Below, in pieces: positions 44,176 to 55,356 of a stretch of 64,000 bases of DNA. The position numbers and the translations under genes are program-made. The notes under the pieces were generated by a model. It searched no databases. It was not told where the DNA came from and worked only from the letters and a program-made list of their open reading frames with translations. Position 1 is the first letter of the stretch; the number at the start of each line of letters is the position of its first letter. Source of the DNA: Microbacterium trichothecenolyticum (lineage in GTDB: Bacteria; Actinomycetota; Actinomycetes; Actinomycetales; Microbacteriaceae); contig NZ_JAUTBF010000001.1 of NCBI RefSeq assembly GCF_030818955.1, forward strand, positions 2,108,001 to 2,172,000. The letters are read 5' to 3'.

Positions 44176-45336
44176 ATGACCACCACCGTCGTCCGAGCCT
44201 CGTCCTCGTCGTCCTTCCTCGCCCTCGTCCCTCGACTGCTCGAATGCACCCCGCAGCGAAGTCTCGTCATCGTTCCCTTCGGGCACGGGCGCTCCCTCGG
44301 CGCCCTGCGCGTCGACCTCCCGTCCGGATCCACCCCGGCCGAGGTCGAGGGCATCGGCTCCACCGTCATCGGCATGGCCTGCAAGATCGCCCGCACCGAC
44401 GCGATCGCCCTCGCCGTGTACACCGAAGACCAGGTCGCGGGGCAGTCCCCGCTGCCTCACCGCGCGGTGGTCGACACCGTCATCGCCCGGGCCGACATCT
44501 GCGGGTTGCGCATCGTCGACGCCCTCGTGGTCGGCCCCGATGCGTGGAACAGCTACCTCGACCCGTCTTCGGCCGCCGGCCGTCCACTCGCCGAGATCGG
44601 GGCCGGTGTCGTCGATGTGCCCGGGCCTCCCGTGGCCGCCGATCAATTCTCGGCCGCGGCATTGCCCGACGTCGATGCCGAGTTGGCCCGCTCGGTGTCG
44701 CGCCTGCTCGACGACGTCGATCGGGTTCTCTCGCGCCCCCGGGGCGGCGCCCGCCTCGACGATGAGCGCCGACGCGCCGCCGACGACGTCGTGACCGTGC
44801 TCGCCGATCCCCCCGCGCTCCTCGAAGAAGCCGTGCGCGCGAGCCCCGGCGATCTGAGCCCGGCACAGCTCGCCGCGGTCGCCTTCTGCCTCGAGCGCCC
44901 CGCCCTGCGCGACGTGGCCCTCATGCAATGGACCGCCGACATCACCGTCGGCGACGCCGTGTTCGAAGCGCAGACCACCTTCGGCGAAGGCTCGCCCTTC
45001 CCCGCCGACCTGGCACGACCGATGTGGGGCGAAGGCGCTGCTCCCGACATCGACCGGCTGCGCGACGCGCTGGAGTTGTGTCGCCGGATCGCCGGGCTGC
45101 TCCCCCGCGTGCGGCGCCCCGGCACCCTGTCGGCGTGTGCGTGGTTGGCGTGGGCCACCGGACGCTCGTCGCACGCGGGGACCTACGCGCAGGCCGCGAT
45201 CGAGATCGACAGCACGCACGGGTTGAGCTCGATCGTCATGACCATGCTCGACGCCGGGCGGCTGCCGGAGTGGGTCTTCGAGCCGCCTACTTCACGAGCG
45301 GGAAGAGGATCGTCTCGCGGATCCCGAGCCCGGTGA
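44176..45336 (+). CDS. DUF4192-type protein
   Basis: 386 residues. The N-terminal LLECTPQRSLVIVPFGHGRS and RTDAIALAVYTEDQ, then WLAWATGRSSHAGTYAQAAI near the end, match actinobacterial DUF4192 proteins, of unknown function. The start follows ACGC and has no clear ribosome site. Its last 50 nt overlap the convergent lysS 3' end, so its C-terminal tail (TSRAGRGSSRGSRAR) may be fortuitous. Confidence 0.75.
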   Translation: MTTTVVRASSSSSFLALVPRLLECTPQRSLVIVPFGHGRSLGALRVDLPSGSTPAEVEGIGSTVIGMACKIARTDAIALAVYTEDQVAGQSPLPHRAVVDTVIARADICGLRIVDALVVGPDAWNSYLDPSSAAGRPLAEIGAGVVDVPGPPVAADQFSAAALPDVDAELARSVSRLLDDVDRVLSRPRGGARLDDERRRAADDVVTVLADPPALLEEAVRASPGDLSPAQLAAVAFCLERPALRDVALMQWTADITVGDAVFEAQTTFGEGSPFPADLARPMWGEGAAPDIDRLRDALELCRRIAGLLPRVRRPGTLSACAWLAWATGRSSHAGTYAQAAIEIDSTHGLSSIVMTMLDAGRLPEWVFEPPTSRAGRGSSRGSRAR

Positions 45337-46807
45337 TCGCCATGAGCAGGCGGTCGATACCCATGCCCATGCCTCCAGTGGGCGGCATGCCGTGCTCGAG
45401 AGCACGCAAGAACTCCTCGTCGACGGGCATGGCCTCATCGTCACCACGCGCGGCGAGCTTGGCCTGCTCCACGAAGCGCTGGCGCTGGATCACGGGGTCG
45501 ACGAGCTCGGAATACCCGGTCGCCAGCTCGAAGCCGCGCACGTACAGGTCCCACTTCTCCACCACACCGGCGATCGAGCGGTGCTCGCGCACCAGCGGAC
45601 TGGTGTCGACGGGGAAGTCCATCACGAAGGTCGGGCGGGTGAGACCGCCCTTCACGAAGTGCTCCCACAGCTCTTCGACCCATTTGCCGTGGGTCTCGTG
45701 CGGCGGAGCGTCAACGTCGTTCTCGGCACCCAGCGCCCGCAACTCATCGAGCGAGGTGTCGGGGGTGATGGAACGACCAGCCGCTTCCGACAGCGAGTCG
45801 TACATCGAGATGCGGTCCCAGTCGCCGCCGAGGTCGTACTCGGTGCCGTCGGCCCACGTCACCTTCGTCGACCCCGCCACCGCGATCGCGGCGTCCTGGA
45901 TCAGCGTCTGCGTGAGGTCGGCGATGCCGTTGTAGTCGGTGTACGCCTGGTAGGCCTCGAGCATCGCGAACTCGGGGCTGTGGGTGGAGTCGGCGCCTTC
46001 GTTGCGGAAGTTGCGGTTGATCTCGTACACCCGGTCGATACCACCGACGACGGCGCGCTTGAGGTAGAGCTCGGGCGCGATGCGCAGGTACAGCTCGGTG
46101 TCGAATGCGTTCGAGTGCGTGGTGAAAGGACGCGCGCTGGCGCCACCGTGCTGCACCTGCAGCATGGGTGTCTCGACCTCGACGAAGTCGCGGTCGGTGA
46201 AGGTTCGGCGCAGGCTCGCATTGACCTTCGCGCGCGCGAGCACCGTCTCGCGGGCGCGGTCGCGCACGATGAGGTCGAGGAAGCGGCTGCGCACGCGGCT
46301 TTCTTCGCTCAGCTCGCTGTGCAGGTTGGGCAGCGGCAGCACCGCCTTCGCCGCGACGCGCCACTCGGCGACCATGATCGACAGTTCGCCGCGGCGGCTC
46401 GAGATGACCTCGCCCGAGACGAAGACGTGGTCACCGAGGTCGACCAGCTCCTTCCACGCCTGCAGGGACTCCTCCCCCACGCTCGCGAGCGACACCATCG
46501 CCTGGATGCGGCTGCCGTCGCCCGACTGCAAAGACGCGAAGCAGAGCTTGCCCGTGTTGCGGCTGAACACGACGCGACCCGCGACACCGGCGGTCTCGCC
46601 GGTCTCGGCGCCGGCCTCGAGCTCCCCGAAACGGGCACGCAGCTCGGGAATGGTCGTGGTGACAGGGACAGCGACCGGATAGGGGCCGCCGGCGGCGTCG
46701 GCGCGCTCCGCGAGCAGCCGCTCGCGCTTGGCGAGGCGCACCGCCTTCTGCTCGAAGACCTCGTCTTCGGTGGGTTCGGCGGCGTCGTTCGCGGGCGCGT
46801 CGGTCAT
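45287..46807 (-). CDS. lysS: Lysine-tRNA ligase, class II
   Basis: 506 residues. An N-terminal OB-fold anticodon domain (VAGRVVFSRNTGKLCFASLQ, GDHVFVSGEVISSRRGELSI) is followed by the class II core: motif 1 around FTDRDFVEVETPMLQVQHGG, motif 2 VYEINRNFRNEGADSTHSPE and motif 3 GGMGMGIDRLLMAI. It charges tRNA-Lys. It has a short acidic N-terminal extension. Confidence 0.96.
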   Translation of the reverse strand: MTDAPANDAAEPTEDEVFEQKAVRLAKRERLLAERADAAGGPYPVAVPVTTTIPELRARFGELEAGAETGETAGVAGRVVFSRNTGKLCFASLQSGDGSRIQAMVSLASVGEESLQAWKELVDLGDHVFVSGEVISSRRGELSIMVAEWRVAAKAVLPLPNLHSELSEESRVRSRFLDLIVRDRARETVLARAKVNASLRRTFTDRDFVEVETPMLQVQHGGASARPFTTHSNAFDTELYLRIAPELYLKRAVVGGIDRVYEINRNFRNEGADSTHSPEFAMLEAYQAYTDYNGIADLTQTLIQDAAIAVAGSTKVTWADGTEYDLGGDWDRISMYDSLSEAAGRSITPDTSLDELRALGAENDVDAPPHETHGKWVEELWEHFVKGGLTRPTFVMDFPVDTSPLVREHRSIAGVVEKWDLYVRGFELATGYSELVDPVIQRQRFVEQAKLAARGDDEAMPVDEEFLRALEHGMPPTGGMGMGIDRLLMAITGLGIRETILFPLVK

Positions 46808-46947
46808 CAGGGAAGCTCCTCGGGGTCGCGTCCCAGTCTATTCGTCGCGATGGGGGCCGCCGTGGCGCGGAGCCCTCGCCGTCCCGAGCGACGACGGGCA
46901 CCAGATCGAGAACCTGCCGCGCCGCGGATCTCACATCCGGGTGCGGA

Positions 46948-47670
46948 TCATCCGTCGAGCGGAACGCTGCCGTCGAGAGGATTCCGTCCGGCGCCCTCGA
47001 TGAGCGCCTGGTCGACGCTGGAGCGCACGAGCGCCGAGAGATACCCACCGGGGTTGTCGACACCCACGCGCGACAACAGGTCGGAGGACTGGCGCACGAT
47101 GGAGCGCGAGAACTCCGTCGCGGTCGCGATCGCCTCGGCGTACACCTCTCGGTCGGCCTCGGCGACGACGACCGGCTCGCAGCCGAGCTCGACGGCGAGC
47201 GCCTGCGCGATCGGCAGCACGGGGGCGGGAGCGGTGACCGCGGCGTACGACTGGGCGAGCTGGCGCAAGTCGATCGACGAGGCACCGGTGAAGACGATCG
47301 CCGGGTGGATCGCGAGCGGGATCGCCCCGCGCTGCATCGCCGGATCGAGCACGCGCACGCCGTAGGCGGGGTCGGTGTGCAGCACGAGCTGACCCGGCTG
47401 CCAGGCGCCGACGTCGGCGAGGCCCGAGACGAGCCCGGGCAGCTGATCGTGGGGAACGGCGACGATCACCAACTCGCTGCGGCGCACGACCTCGTCGGCG
47501 GTGAGCACCGGCAGCCCCGGCAAGATGGCCTCGACGCGGTCGTCGTCGGATCCCGAGGTGATCCCGGTGAGCGCGTGCCCGGCGCCGGCGAGAGCCGCCG
47601 CGATGACGGGCCCCACCCGCCCCGCGCCGATGACGCCCACGCCCAGACGCCCGTCGCGTTCGCCGCTCAT
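46948..47670 (-). CDS. Rossmann-like/DUF2520 protein
   Basis: 240 residues. The N-terminal NAD(P)-binding fold (LGVGVIGAGRVGPVIAAALA) resembles ketopantoate or prephenate dehydrogenases; the C-terminal DUF2520 helical part has LAIHPAIVFTGASSIDLRQL and RVGVDNPGGYLSALVRSSVD. The enzyme activity is not established. panC usually follows it in related genomes; here only 140 bp separate it from lysS and no panC is present. Confidence 0.82.
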   Translation of the reverse strand: MSGERDGRLGVGVIGAGRVGPVIAAALAGAGHALTGITSGSDDDRVEAILPGLPVLTADEVVRRSELVIVAVPHDQLPGLVSGLADVGAWQPGQLVLHTDPAYGVRVLDPAMQRGAIPLAIHPAIVFTGASSIDLRQLAQSYAAVTAPAPVLPIAQALAVELGCEPVVVAEADREVYAEAIATATEFSRSIVRQSSDLLSRVGVDNPGGYLSALVRSSVDQALIEGAGRNPLDGSVPLDG

Positions 47671-49325
47671 CCGGCCCACCGATGGCTGCGGTCGCCCGCC
47701 GCGGCCGAGATCGTCGCCCGCGAGGTGTTCTCGAACAGGGCGAGGGCGTCGTCGCGGTCGAGCGCGCCCAGCGACGTGTGCACGACACCGGCGATCACGT
47801 GCCCCGTGAGCGTCGTTGTGCGCAGCGCACGGGCGAGCGGGCCCTGGCGCAGACCCACCGACTGCAGGCGGGCGAGGGGGATGACGCTGAGCGAACGCCA
47901 GACGAATCCGCGGCGCAGCAGCAGAGCGTCGGGCGTGAGCCGTGCGCCGTTGCGGCGCCACGAGAGCGGCCGCAGCAGGCGCGCGCGGCGCGGGGTCGTC
48001 ACGTAGGGGTCGTCGTCCATCGGACCCAGGATGCCGTCGCGGAAGACGAGTGTCCACTCGGCTCCCGACAGAGTCGGGGCCAGAATCCGCAGCACCCGCT
48101 CGACGTCGTCGCGCGTGCCGATCGGCAGCACCGCGGCGAACTGGTCGGTGCTCGTGTCGGTCGACGACCGGCCCGACAGGCGGTTCACCGAGACGCTCCA
48201 CCACCCGAACGGGCGCCACATCAGCGGCTGACGCACCTCGATGGCGTGCACGCGACCGGGCGGGACGATCTCGGAGACCGTCGTGAAGAGGCCGAACGTC
48301 ACCCGCACGCCGTCGGCCGTCGGGGCGATGGAATAGCGGAGCCCCCGCGCGATCGAGCGCACGTAGTACGCGCCGAAGGCCAGGAACATCGGCACGACGG
48401 TGAACAGCAGCCACAGCGTCGACACCGACGCCGCGATCGCGATGCCGACGACGAAGGCGATGAGCACGAGCGTCGAGCCGCTGAGGACCCGGGATGCCAC
48501 GAGTCGACCGATCGGGATGCGCACGATGCTCGCAGGCTCTGCGTCGGAGAGGTCCTCGCCGTCGACGATCCCCTGCAGCCCCGAGCCCACCGCCGCCGCG
48601 GCATGGCGGACGAGAGAGGACCGCTCATCGGCGGCCGTCCCGGTCTCGGCGAGACGGCGACCGGAGGCGAGGCGGAGGATGTCGCCGCGGATGGCCTCTG
48701 CATCCTTGCCCGACAGGTACTCGAGCTTGACGTTGGCGTCGAGACCCGCCCCGACCACCTCGAGTTTCGCCAGCCCCAGCAGGCGCGCGATCATCGGCCG
48801 GGTCAGGTTGACCCCTTGCACCCGGTCGAGGGGCGCGCGCCGATGCGTGCGGAAGAGCACGCCCGAGCGCACCTCGACGTCGTCGTCGCCGATCCGCAGG
48901 GTGTGGAACCGCCACGACAACCGGAAGAGAACGAGCAGCACGACCAGCACCCCGAGCGCCACGCCCCCCGCGATGAGAAGGAGGTTGTTGGCGAAGAGGT
49001 AGTCGACCGGGTCGGGGGGCAGGTCGGTGAAGGCGGGGAAGAACAGCTCCAGCAGCCGCTCGCGAAGGTTGGCGACGATGAGCCCCACGATGACGACCAG
49101 GGTCAGTCCCCCGCGCAGCAGCGGCGTCAGCGGGTGCAGTCGGTGCCATGCGCCGTCGCTGAAGGGCGAGCGCACGAGCGGCCGCCCCGGTGCAGGGCCG
49201 GGCGAAGCGGCGGGGCCCGAAGAAGGCGCGGGGCCCGCCGAACTCGCCGCCTGCGGCGGGGGCTCGACGGCCGGCACGGACGCGTCGGCTCCCGCGGGGT
49301 CGTCGGGCAGGCGGGGCTCGGTCAC
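47667..49325 (-). CDS. Large bacterial PH-domain membrane protein (YdbT-like)
   Basis: 552 residues from GTG 49325 (GTGA overlap with the previous gene). A Pro/Ala-rich N-terminus, then pairs of helices (LLRGGLTLVVIVGLIVANLR; LLLIAGGVALGVLVVLLVLF; LVLIAFVVGIAIAASVSTLW) alternate with bPH2 domains (RIGDDDVEVRSGVLFRTHRR, PLDRVQGVNLTRPMIARLLG; PPGRVHAIEVRQPLMWRPFG; VIPLARLQSVGLRQGPLARA). These proteins come as a large and small pair. Function unknown. Confidence 0.82.
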   Translation of the reverse strand: MTEPRLPDDPAGADASVPAVEPPPQAASSAGPAPSSGPAASPGPAPGRPLVRSPFSDGAWHRLHPLTPLLRGGLTLVVIVGLIVANLRERLLELFFPAFTDLPPDPVDYLFANNLLLIAGGVALGVLVVLLVLFRLSWRFHTLRIGDDDVEVRSGVLFRTHRRAPLDRVQGVNLTRPMIARLLGLAKLEVVGAGLDANVKLEYLSGKDAEAIRGDILRLASGRRLAETGTAADERSSLVRHAAAAVGSGLQGIVDGEDLSDAEPASIVRIPIGRLVASRVLSGSTLVLIAFVVGIAIAASVSTLWLLFTVVPMFLAFGAYYVRSIARGLRYSIAPTADGVRVTFGLFTTVSEIVPPGRVHAIEVRQPLMWRPFGWWSVSVNRLSGRSSTDTSTDQFAAVLPIGTRDDVERVLRILAPTLSGAEWTLVFRDGILGPMDDDPYVTTPRRARLLRPLSWRRNGARLTPDALLLRRGFVWRSLSVIPLARLQSVGLRQGPLARALRTTTLTGHVIAGVVHTSLGALDRDDALALFENTSRATISAAAGDRSHRWAG

Positions 49326-49918
49326 AGCCCGGTCCGGCGGGTCTCGGCGACGGCGACGAGCGTGTCGCGCAGGTGCTCCGCGGCCTGCTGGGTGAGACCG
49401 GGGATGGTCACCCCGGTCGACGCCGCCGCGGTCACCAGCTTGAGCTGCGCGATGCCGAAGCCACGGTCGAGCGGCCCGTGAGTGATGTCGACGAGTTGCA
49501 TACGGCCGTACGGCACGGCCACCACGCGCTGCCAGAGGATGCCGCGGCGAAAGACCAGATCGTCGCGGCGCAGCTGGTAGCCGAACGAGCGCGCCTGGCG
49601 CGGGGTGATCACGAGGCCGGCCGCCGTGATGAACAGGATCACCCCTGCGGGGATCCACGGCCACGCAAGGCCGGTGACGACCTGGATGCCGATCGCCACG
49701 GCCAGCACGACGAGGAACACCGCGCCTTGCGAGATGAGCTGCACCCGCACGTAGGCGCGTGCGAGCTGATGCCAGGTGCCGTCGCCGAGCGGGAGTCGTC
49801 CCTCGCCGCGCGGTTCGCGGACACGCGTGAACGTCTGCTCGTCGAGCGGGGTGTCCGCCGTTCCGCCGGGCTCAGGCGCCGACGGGTCCGACGGGGGTGT
49901 CTCCGGGGGTGTCGTCAT
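49322..49918 (-). CDS. Small bacterial PH-domain membrane protein (YdbS-like)
   Basis: 198 residues. A Pro/Glu-rich N-terminus precedes two helices (VQLISQGAVFLVVLAVAIGI; PWIPAGVILFITAAGLVITP) and one bPH2 domain (YQLRRDDLVFRRGILWQRVV, VPYGRMQLVDITHGPLDRGF). It is the partner of the large PH protein, and its start overlaps DUF3180 by 47 nt. Confidence 0.82.
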   Translation of the reverse strand: MTTPPETPPSDPSAPEPGGTADTPLDEQTFTRVREPRGEGRLPLGDGTWHQLARAYVRVQLISQGAVFLVVLAVAIGIQVVTGLAWPWIPAGVILFITAAGLVITPRQARSFGYQLRRDDLVFRRGILWQRVVAVPYGRMQLVDITHGPLDRGFGIAQLKLVTAAASTGVTIPGLTQQAAEHLRDTLVAVAETRRTGL

Positions 49919-50357
49919 CGTCGTCCTTCCGGATGGTGCAGAGCTGCTCTGCCACGAGACCCGCGACGACGAGGACGACTCCGCACACGACCGTCGCGAT
50001 GATCGATCCCATCGAGCCTATCGACGGGGTCACTGGGCGGGTGGCCAGGAACGCCAGGAGTCCGGCTCCGAAACCGGTCGCGGCCGCGCCCACGAGCGAC
50101 GAGGCCTTGGCGAGCATCGCGATGCGCAGCGCCCGGAACGGATCGATGGGTCGTGCGGTGCGTCCGCGGGTCGCGCGGTACACCGGCACCGCGAGCGCCA
50201 CGATGATCGCCCCGAGCAGGGCGAGGATCGTCGGCAGGCTCGCCGCGGGGGCGAAGGTTGCCCGCCCCATCGCGGTGAGCAGGGTGTCGAGCACGAAACC
50301 GCTCACGGCCCCGATGACGAGGGCGATGACGAGAATGCCTGCACCGGTGCGCTTCAC
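49872..50357 (-). CDS. DUF3180 membrane protein
   Basis: 161 residues from GTG 50357 (GTGA overlap with folK). Four helices (GILVIALVIGAVSGFVLDTL; SLPTILALLGAIIVALAVPV; AKASSLVGAAATGFGAGLLA; IIATVVCGVVLVVAGLVAEQ). This protein always follows folK in actinobacteria; function unknown. Confidence 0.82.
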   Translation of the reverse strand: MKRTGAGILVIALVIGAVSGFVLDTLLTAMGRATFAPAASLPTILALLGAIIVALAVPVYRATRGRTARPIDPFRALRIAMLAKASSLVGAAATGFGAGLLAFLATRPVTPSIGSMGSIIATVVCGVVLVVAGLVAEQLCTIRKDDDDDTPGDTPVGPVGA

Positions 50358-50878
50358 GTCGGTCCTCGCAACCCGTCCAACAGATCGGTGACCCGACCGC
50401 GGCCGGGGATCTCGGCATCCGGATCCACCTCCGCCCACGGCGCGAGCACGAACTCGCGCTCGTGAGCCCGGGGGTGCGGGACGACGAGGCCGTCGCGGTC
50501 GATGGTCTCGTCGCCGTAGGTGATCAGGTCGAGGTCGAGCGTGCGGTCGCCCCACCGCTCGCGACGCACGCGCCCATGCCGCGCCTCGATACGGTGCAGC
50601 GACGCCAGCAACTCGGCCGGGGCGAGGCGGGTGCGCAGGAGCGCGACGGCGTTGAGGTAGCGGGGCGCGGCGGTGTTCTCGCCGTCGAGCGTCACCGCGA
50701 TCGTCTCCAGCGGGGTCGACACCGCGACGATCGAGGTCAGCGGCAAGCGCCCGAGCTCGTCGACGGCCGCCGCGAGGGCCTCGGCACGCTCGCCCAGATT
50801 GGCTCCGAGCGCGACCACCGCCGGCACGTCGGACGCGCGGGGGGCGGCGTCGATCCCGTGCGCCAGCCGTACGTTCAC
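50354..50878 (-). CDS. folK: 2-amino-4-hydroxy-6-hydroxymethyldihydropteridine pyrophosphokinase
   Basis: 174 residues from GTG 50878. Motifs: VVALGANLGERAEALAAAVD (N-terminal loop), PRYLNAVALLRTRLAP and RERWGDRTLDLDLITYGDET with catalytic acidic residues. It activates the pterin for FolP in folate synthesis. Coupled to folB and DUF3180 by GTGA overlaps. Confidence 0.93.
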   Translation of the reverse strand: MNVRLAHGIDAAPRASDVPAVVALGANLGERAEALAAAVDELGRLPLTSIVAVSTPLETIAVTLDGENTAAPRYLNAVALLRTRLAPAELLASLHRIEARHGRVRRERWGDRTLDLDLITYGDETIDRDGLVVPHPRAHEREFVLAPWAEVDPDAEIPGRGRVTDLLDGLRGPT

Positions 50879-51246
50879 GCGCGGCTCCGCTCGATGGTGA
50901 CCGAGACGTCGCCGAACGGCACGGTGATGGGCGCCTGCGGCTTGTGGACGGTGACGGTGACGGATGCCACCCGCTCGTCGTCCAGGACGTCGTCGGCGAT
51001 GCGCTGCGCGACAGTCTCGAGCAGATCGACCGGCTCCCCCTCCACCAGGGCGACGATGCGTTCGGCCAGCTCGCCGTAATGCACGGTGTCGGCGACGTCG
51101 TCGGTCTCGGCGGCACGTCGCAGCGACAGATGCAGCGTCACATCGACGACGAACTCCTGCCCGTCGCGCCGTTCGTCGGGATACACCCCGTGAAAGCCCA
51201 CGGCGCGCACCCCCGTCAGCGTGATCCGGTCGGCGACGGTGGTCAT
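50875..51246 (-). CDS. folB: Dihydroneopterin aldolase
   Basis: 123 residues. ITLTGVRAVGFHGVYPDERR (catalytic Tyr/His region), VDVTLHLSLRRAAETDDVAD and SVTVTVHKPQAPITVPFGDV with the conserved Lys. It cleaves dihydroneopterin to give the FolK substrate. The ATG is at 51246, 4-nt overlap with folP. Confidence 0.93.
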   Translation of the reverse strand: MTTVADRITLTGVRAVGFHGVYPDERRDGQEFVVDVTLHLSLRRAAETDDVADTVHYGELAERIVALVEGEPVDLLETVAQRIADDVLDDERVASVTVTVHKPQAPITVPFGDVSVTIERSRA

Positions 51247-52050
51247 GGGGCCTCCCCGGCCTCGGTGAATGCGCGAGCCACGGCGAGCGCGTCGCGTGTG
51301 CTCGGAACGTCGTGAACGCGCACGGCCCACGCACCGGCCTGCGCCGACAGCACGCTCGTGACGGCGGTGGCGAGATCCCGTCGGGCGAGATCGGCCTCGC
51401 CGCCGAGCACCTCCGTGAGGAACCCCTTGCGGCTCGTGCCCACGAGAACGCGGTACCGCGAGGGCGACGATCTCGGGGACCGCTCGCAGGGTGAGCCAGT
51501 TCTGCGAGGCGCGCTTGCCGAAACCGATGCCGGGGTCGACCACGATGCGCTCGGGATGCACCCCGGCCGACAGCGCGGCATCGACGCGCTCTCGCAACTC
51601 GGCCGTCACCTCGCGGGCGAGATCGGCGTAGTCGGCGCGGGCGTACATCTCGCGAGACGGCCCGCGCCAATGGCCCAGGGCGATGTCGGCGCCCGTCTCG
51701 GCCACGGCCGCGAGCATCTCCGGATCGGCGAGACCCCCCGACACGTCGTTGACGAGTCGCGCCCCCGCGCGCACCGCGGCGACCGCGGTCGCGGCGTTCA
51801 TCGTGTCGATGCTCACGAGCGCGCCCTCGGATGCCAGCACCTCGACCACCGGCAGAACGCGCTGCTGCTCGATCCGCGGCGCCACCCGCTCGGCACCGGG
51901 CCTGGTCGACTCCCCGCCGACGTCGAGCAGATCGGCGCCCTGCGCGCGCAGCGCCCGCGCGTGGGCGATGGCGATATCGGGATCGAGGTAACGCCCGCCG
52001 TCGCTGAACGAGTCGGGGGTGACGTTGACGATGCCCATGACGACAGTCAC
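51243..52050 (-). pseudogene. folP: Dihydropteroate synthase, one-base frameshift
   Basis: From GTG 52050 it reads VMGIVNVTPDSFSDGGRYLD, LDVGGESTRPGAERVA, RLVNDVSGGLADPEMLA and IVVDPGIGFGKRASQNWLTL. It then loses frame at about 51458-51461, where one extra C (ctcgcggtac instead of ctcggGtac) shifts reading. After it the correct frame continues YRVLVGTSRKGFLTEVLGGE to FTEAGEAP and ends at 51243. The SRKGF phosphate motif is after the break. FolP is essential in most bacteria, so a sequencing error or a second folP elsewhere is likely. Confidence 0.88.
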
Positions 52051-52634
52051 GCGCGCGCTCCGATCAGCGCCACGAGCTCGGCGCGCGCGGCGGGCTCGGC
52101 ATAGGCGCCGCGCGCGGCGATCGTGACCGTCGACGCGTCGGGCTGGCGACCACCGCGCATCGTGACGCACTCGTGCGAGGCGTCGAGCACGACGAGCACG
52201 CCCCGCGCGTCCAGCGCCCCGTCGATCGTGTCGGCGATCTGCTCGCCCAGACGCTCCTGCACCTGCGGGCGCGCGGCGAGCACGTCGATCACGCGCGGCA
52301 GCGCGCCGAGGCCCACGACTTCCTCACCGGGGAGGTAGGCGACGTGCGCGCGACCGCGGAACGGCAGTAAGTGGTGCTCGCACATCGAGCGGAACGCGAT
52401 GTCGCGCAGCATCACCGCACCCGAGGGGAGGGTGTCGGGCGCCGGTCCTCGCGACACCGAGATGGTGCGCTGCAGCGGGGCCGTGGCATCCTGACCTACT
52501 CCCCCGAAGAACTCGGCCCAGGACTCCGCCACGCGCGCCGGGGTTTGGCGGAGCCCCGGTCGGTCGGGGTCCTCGCCGATCGCCTCCAGGAGCTCGCGCA
52601 CCAGAGCGGCGACACGCTCACGATCGACAGCCAC
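52047..52634 (-). CDS. folE: GTP cyclohydrolase I
   Basis: 195 residues. Zinc ligands and active site: RSMCEHHLLPFRGRAHVAYL (Cys, His), LGALPRVIDVLAARPQVQER and VLDASHECVTMRGGRQPDAS (second Cys). It makes dihydroneopterin triphosphate from GTP, the first folate step. It starts 6 bp after the ftsH stop and overlaps folP by 4 nt. Confidence 0.95.
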   Translation of the reverse strand: MAVDRERVAALVRELLEAIGEDPDRPGLRQTPARVAESWAEFFGGVGQDATAPLQRTISVSRGPAPDTLPSGAVMLRDIAFRSMCEHHLLPFRGRAHVAYLPGEEVVGLGALPRVIDVLAARPQVQERLGEQIADTIDGALDARGVLVVLDASHECVTMRGGRQPDASTVTIAARGAYAEPAARAELVALIGARA

Positions 52635-52640
52635 GGCGCC

Positions 52641-54644
<2,004 letters not shown>

Positions 54645-54781
54645 GGTGGGCGAGCCCAGCCCTTTCGTGATCTCCGCAGAAATGCGGTCGCATCAGGCTA
54701 ACGCCCGAGGACTATGCCGGGCCTGTGCGTTCGTCATGGGCGTACAACGGCACGAACCGGCCCCCTGCACGCCGCCCTCGA

Positions 54782-55333
54782 TCAGGAGTAGACGTGGGGC
54801 GCGAGCACCGCGACGTCGCGGAGGTTCCGGTACTTCTCGGCGTAGTCGAGGCCGTAACCGATGACGAAGTCGTTCGGGATGTCGAAGCCCACGTACCGGC
54901 AGTCCACCTCGACCTTCATGGCATCCGGCTTGCGCAGCAGCGCCAGCACCTCGACCGACGCGGCGCCGCGCGACGCGAAGTTCTCCAGCAACCAGCTCAG
55001 CGTGAGGCCCGAGTCGATGATGTCCTCGACGATGAGGACGTGCTTGCCGGTGATGTCGGTGTCGAGGTCCTTCCGGATCTGCACGACACCGCTCGAGCGC
55101 GTGCTCGCGCCGTACGACGACACCGCCATCCAGTCCATCGTGAGGTGAATGGGCAGGTGACGGGCGAAGTCGGCCATGACCATGACCGCACCCTTGAGCA
55201 CCCCCACGAGCACGACGTCCTTGCCCGAGTAGTCGGCGACGACCTGCTGCGCCAACGCGGCGAGCTTGTCGTGGATCTGCTCTTCGGTGAGGAGGACTTC
55301 GCTGATGTCGTCGGAGATATCGGCCGCGCGCAT
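54782..55333 (-). CDS. hpt: Hypoxanthine phosphoribosyltransferase
   Basis: 183 residues. PRPP site VLIVEDIIDSGLTLSWLLEN, loop SSYGASTRSSGVV, and KVEVDCRYVGFDIPNDFVIG for the purine base. It salvages hypoxanthine and guanine. A TAGACT box 6 nt before the ATG suggests a leaderless mRNA. It sits between tilS and ftsH as is usual in Gram-positives. Confidence 0.95.
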   Translation of the reverse strand: MRAADISDDISEVLLTEEQIHDKLAALAQQVVADYSGKDVVLVGVLKGAVMVMADFARHLPIHLTMDWMAVSSYGASTRSSGVVQIRKDLDTDITGKHVLIVEDIIDSGLTLSWLLENFASRGAASVEVLALLRKPDAMKVEVDCRYVGFDIPNDFVIGYGLDYAEKYRNLRDVAVLAPHVYS

Positions 55334-55356
55334 TGGGAAAGTCTACGTCGAGGGAT

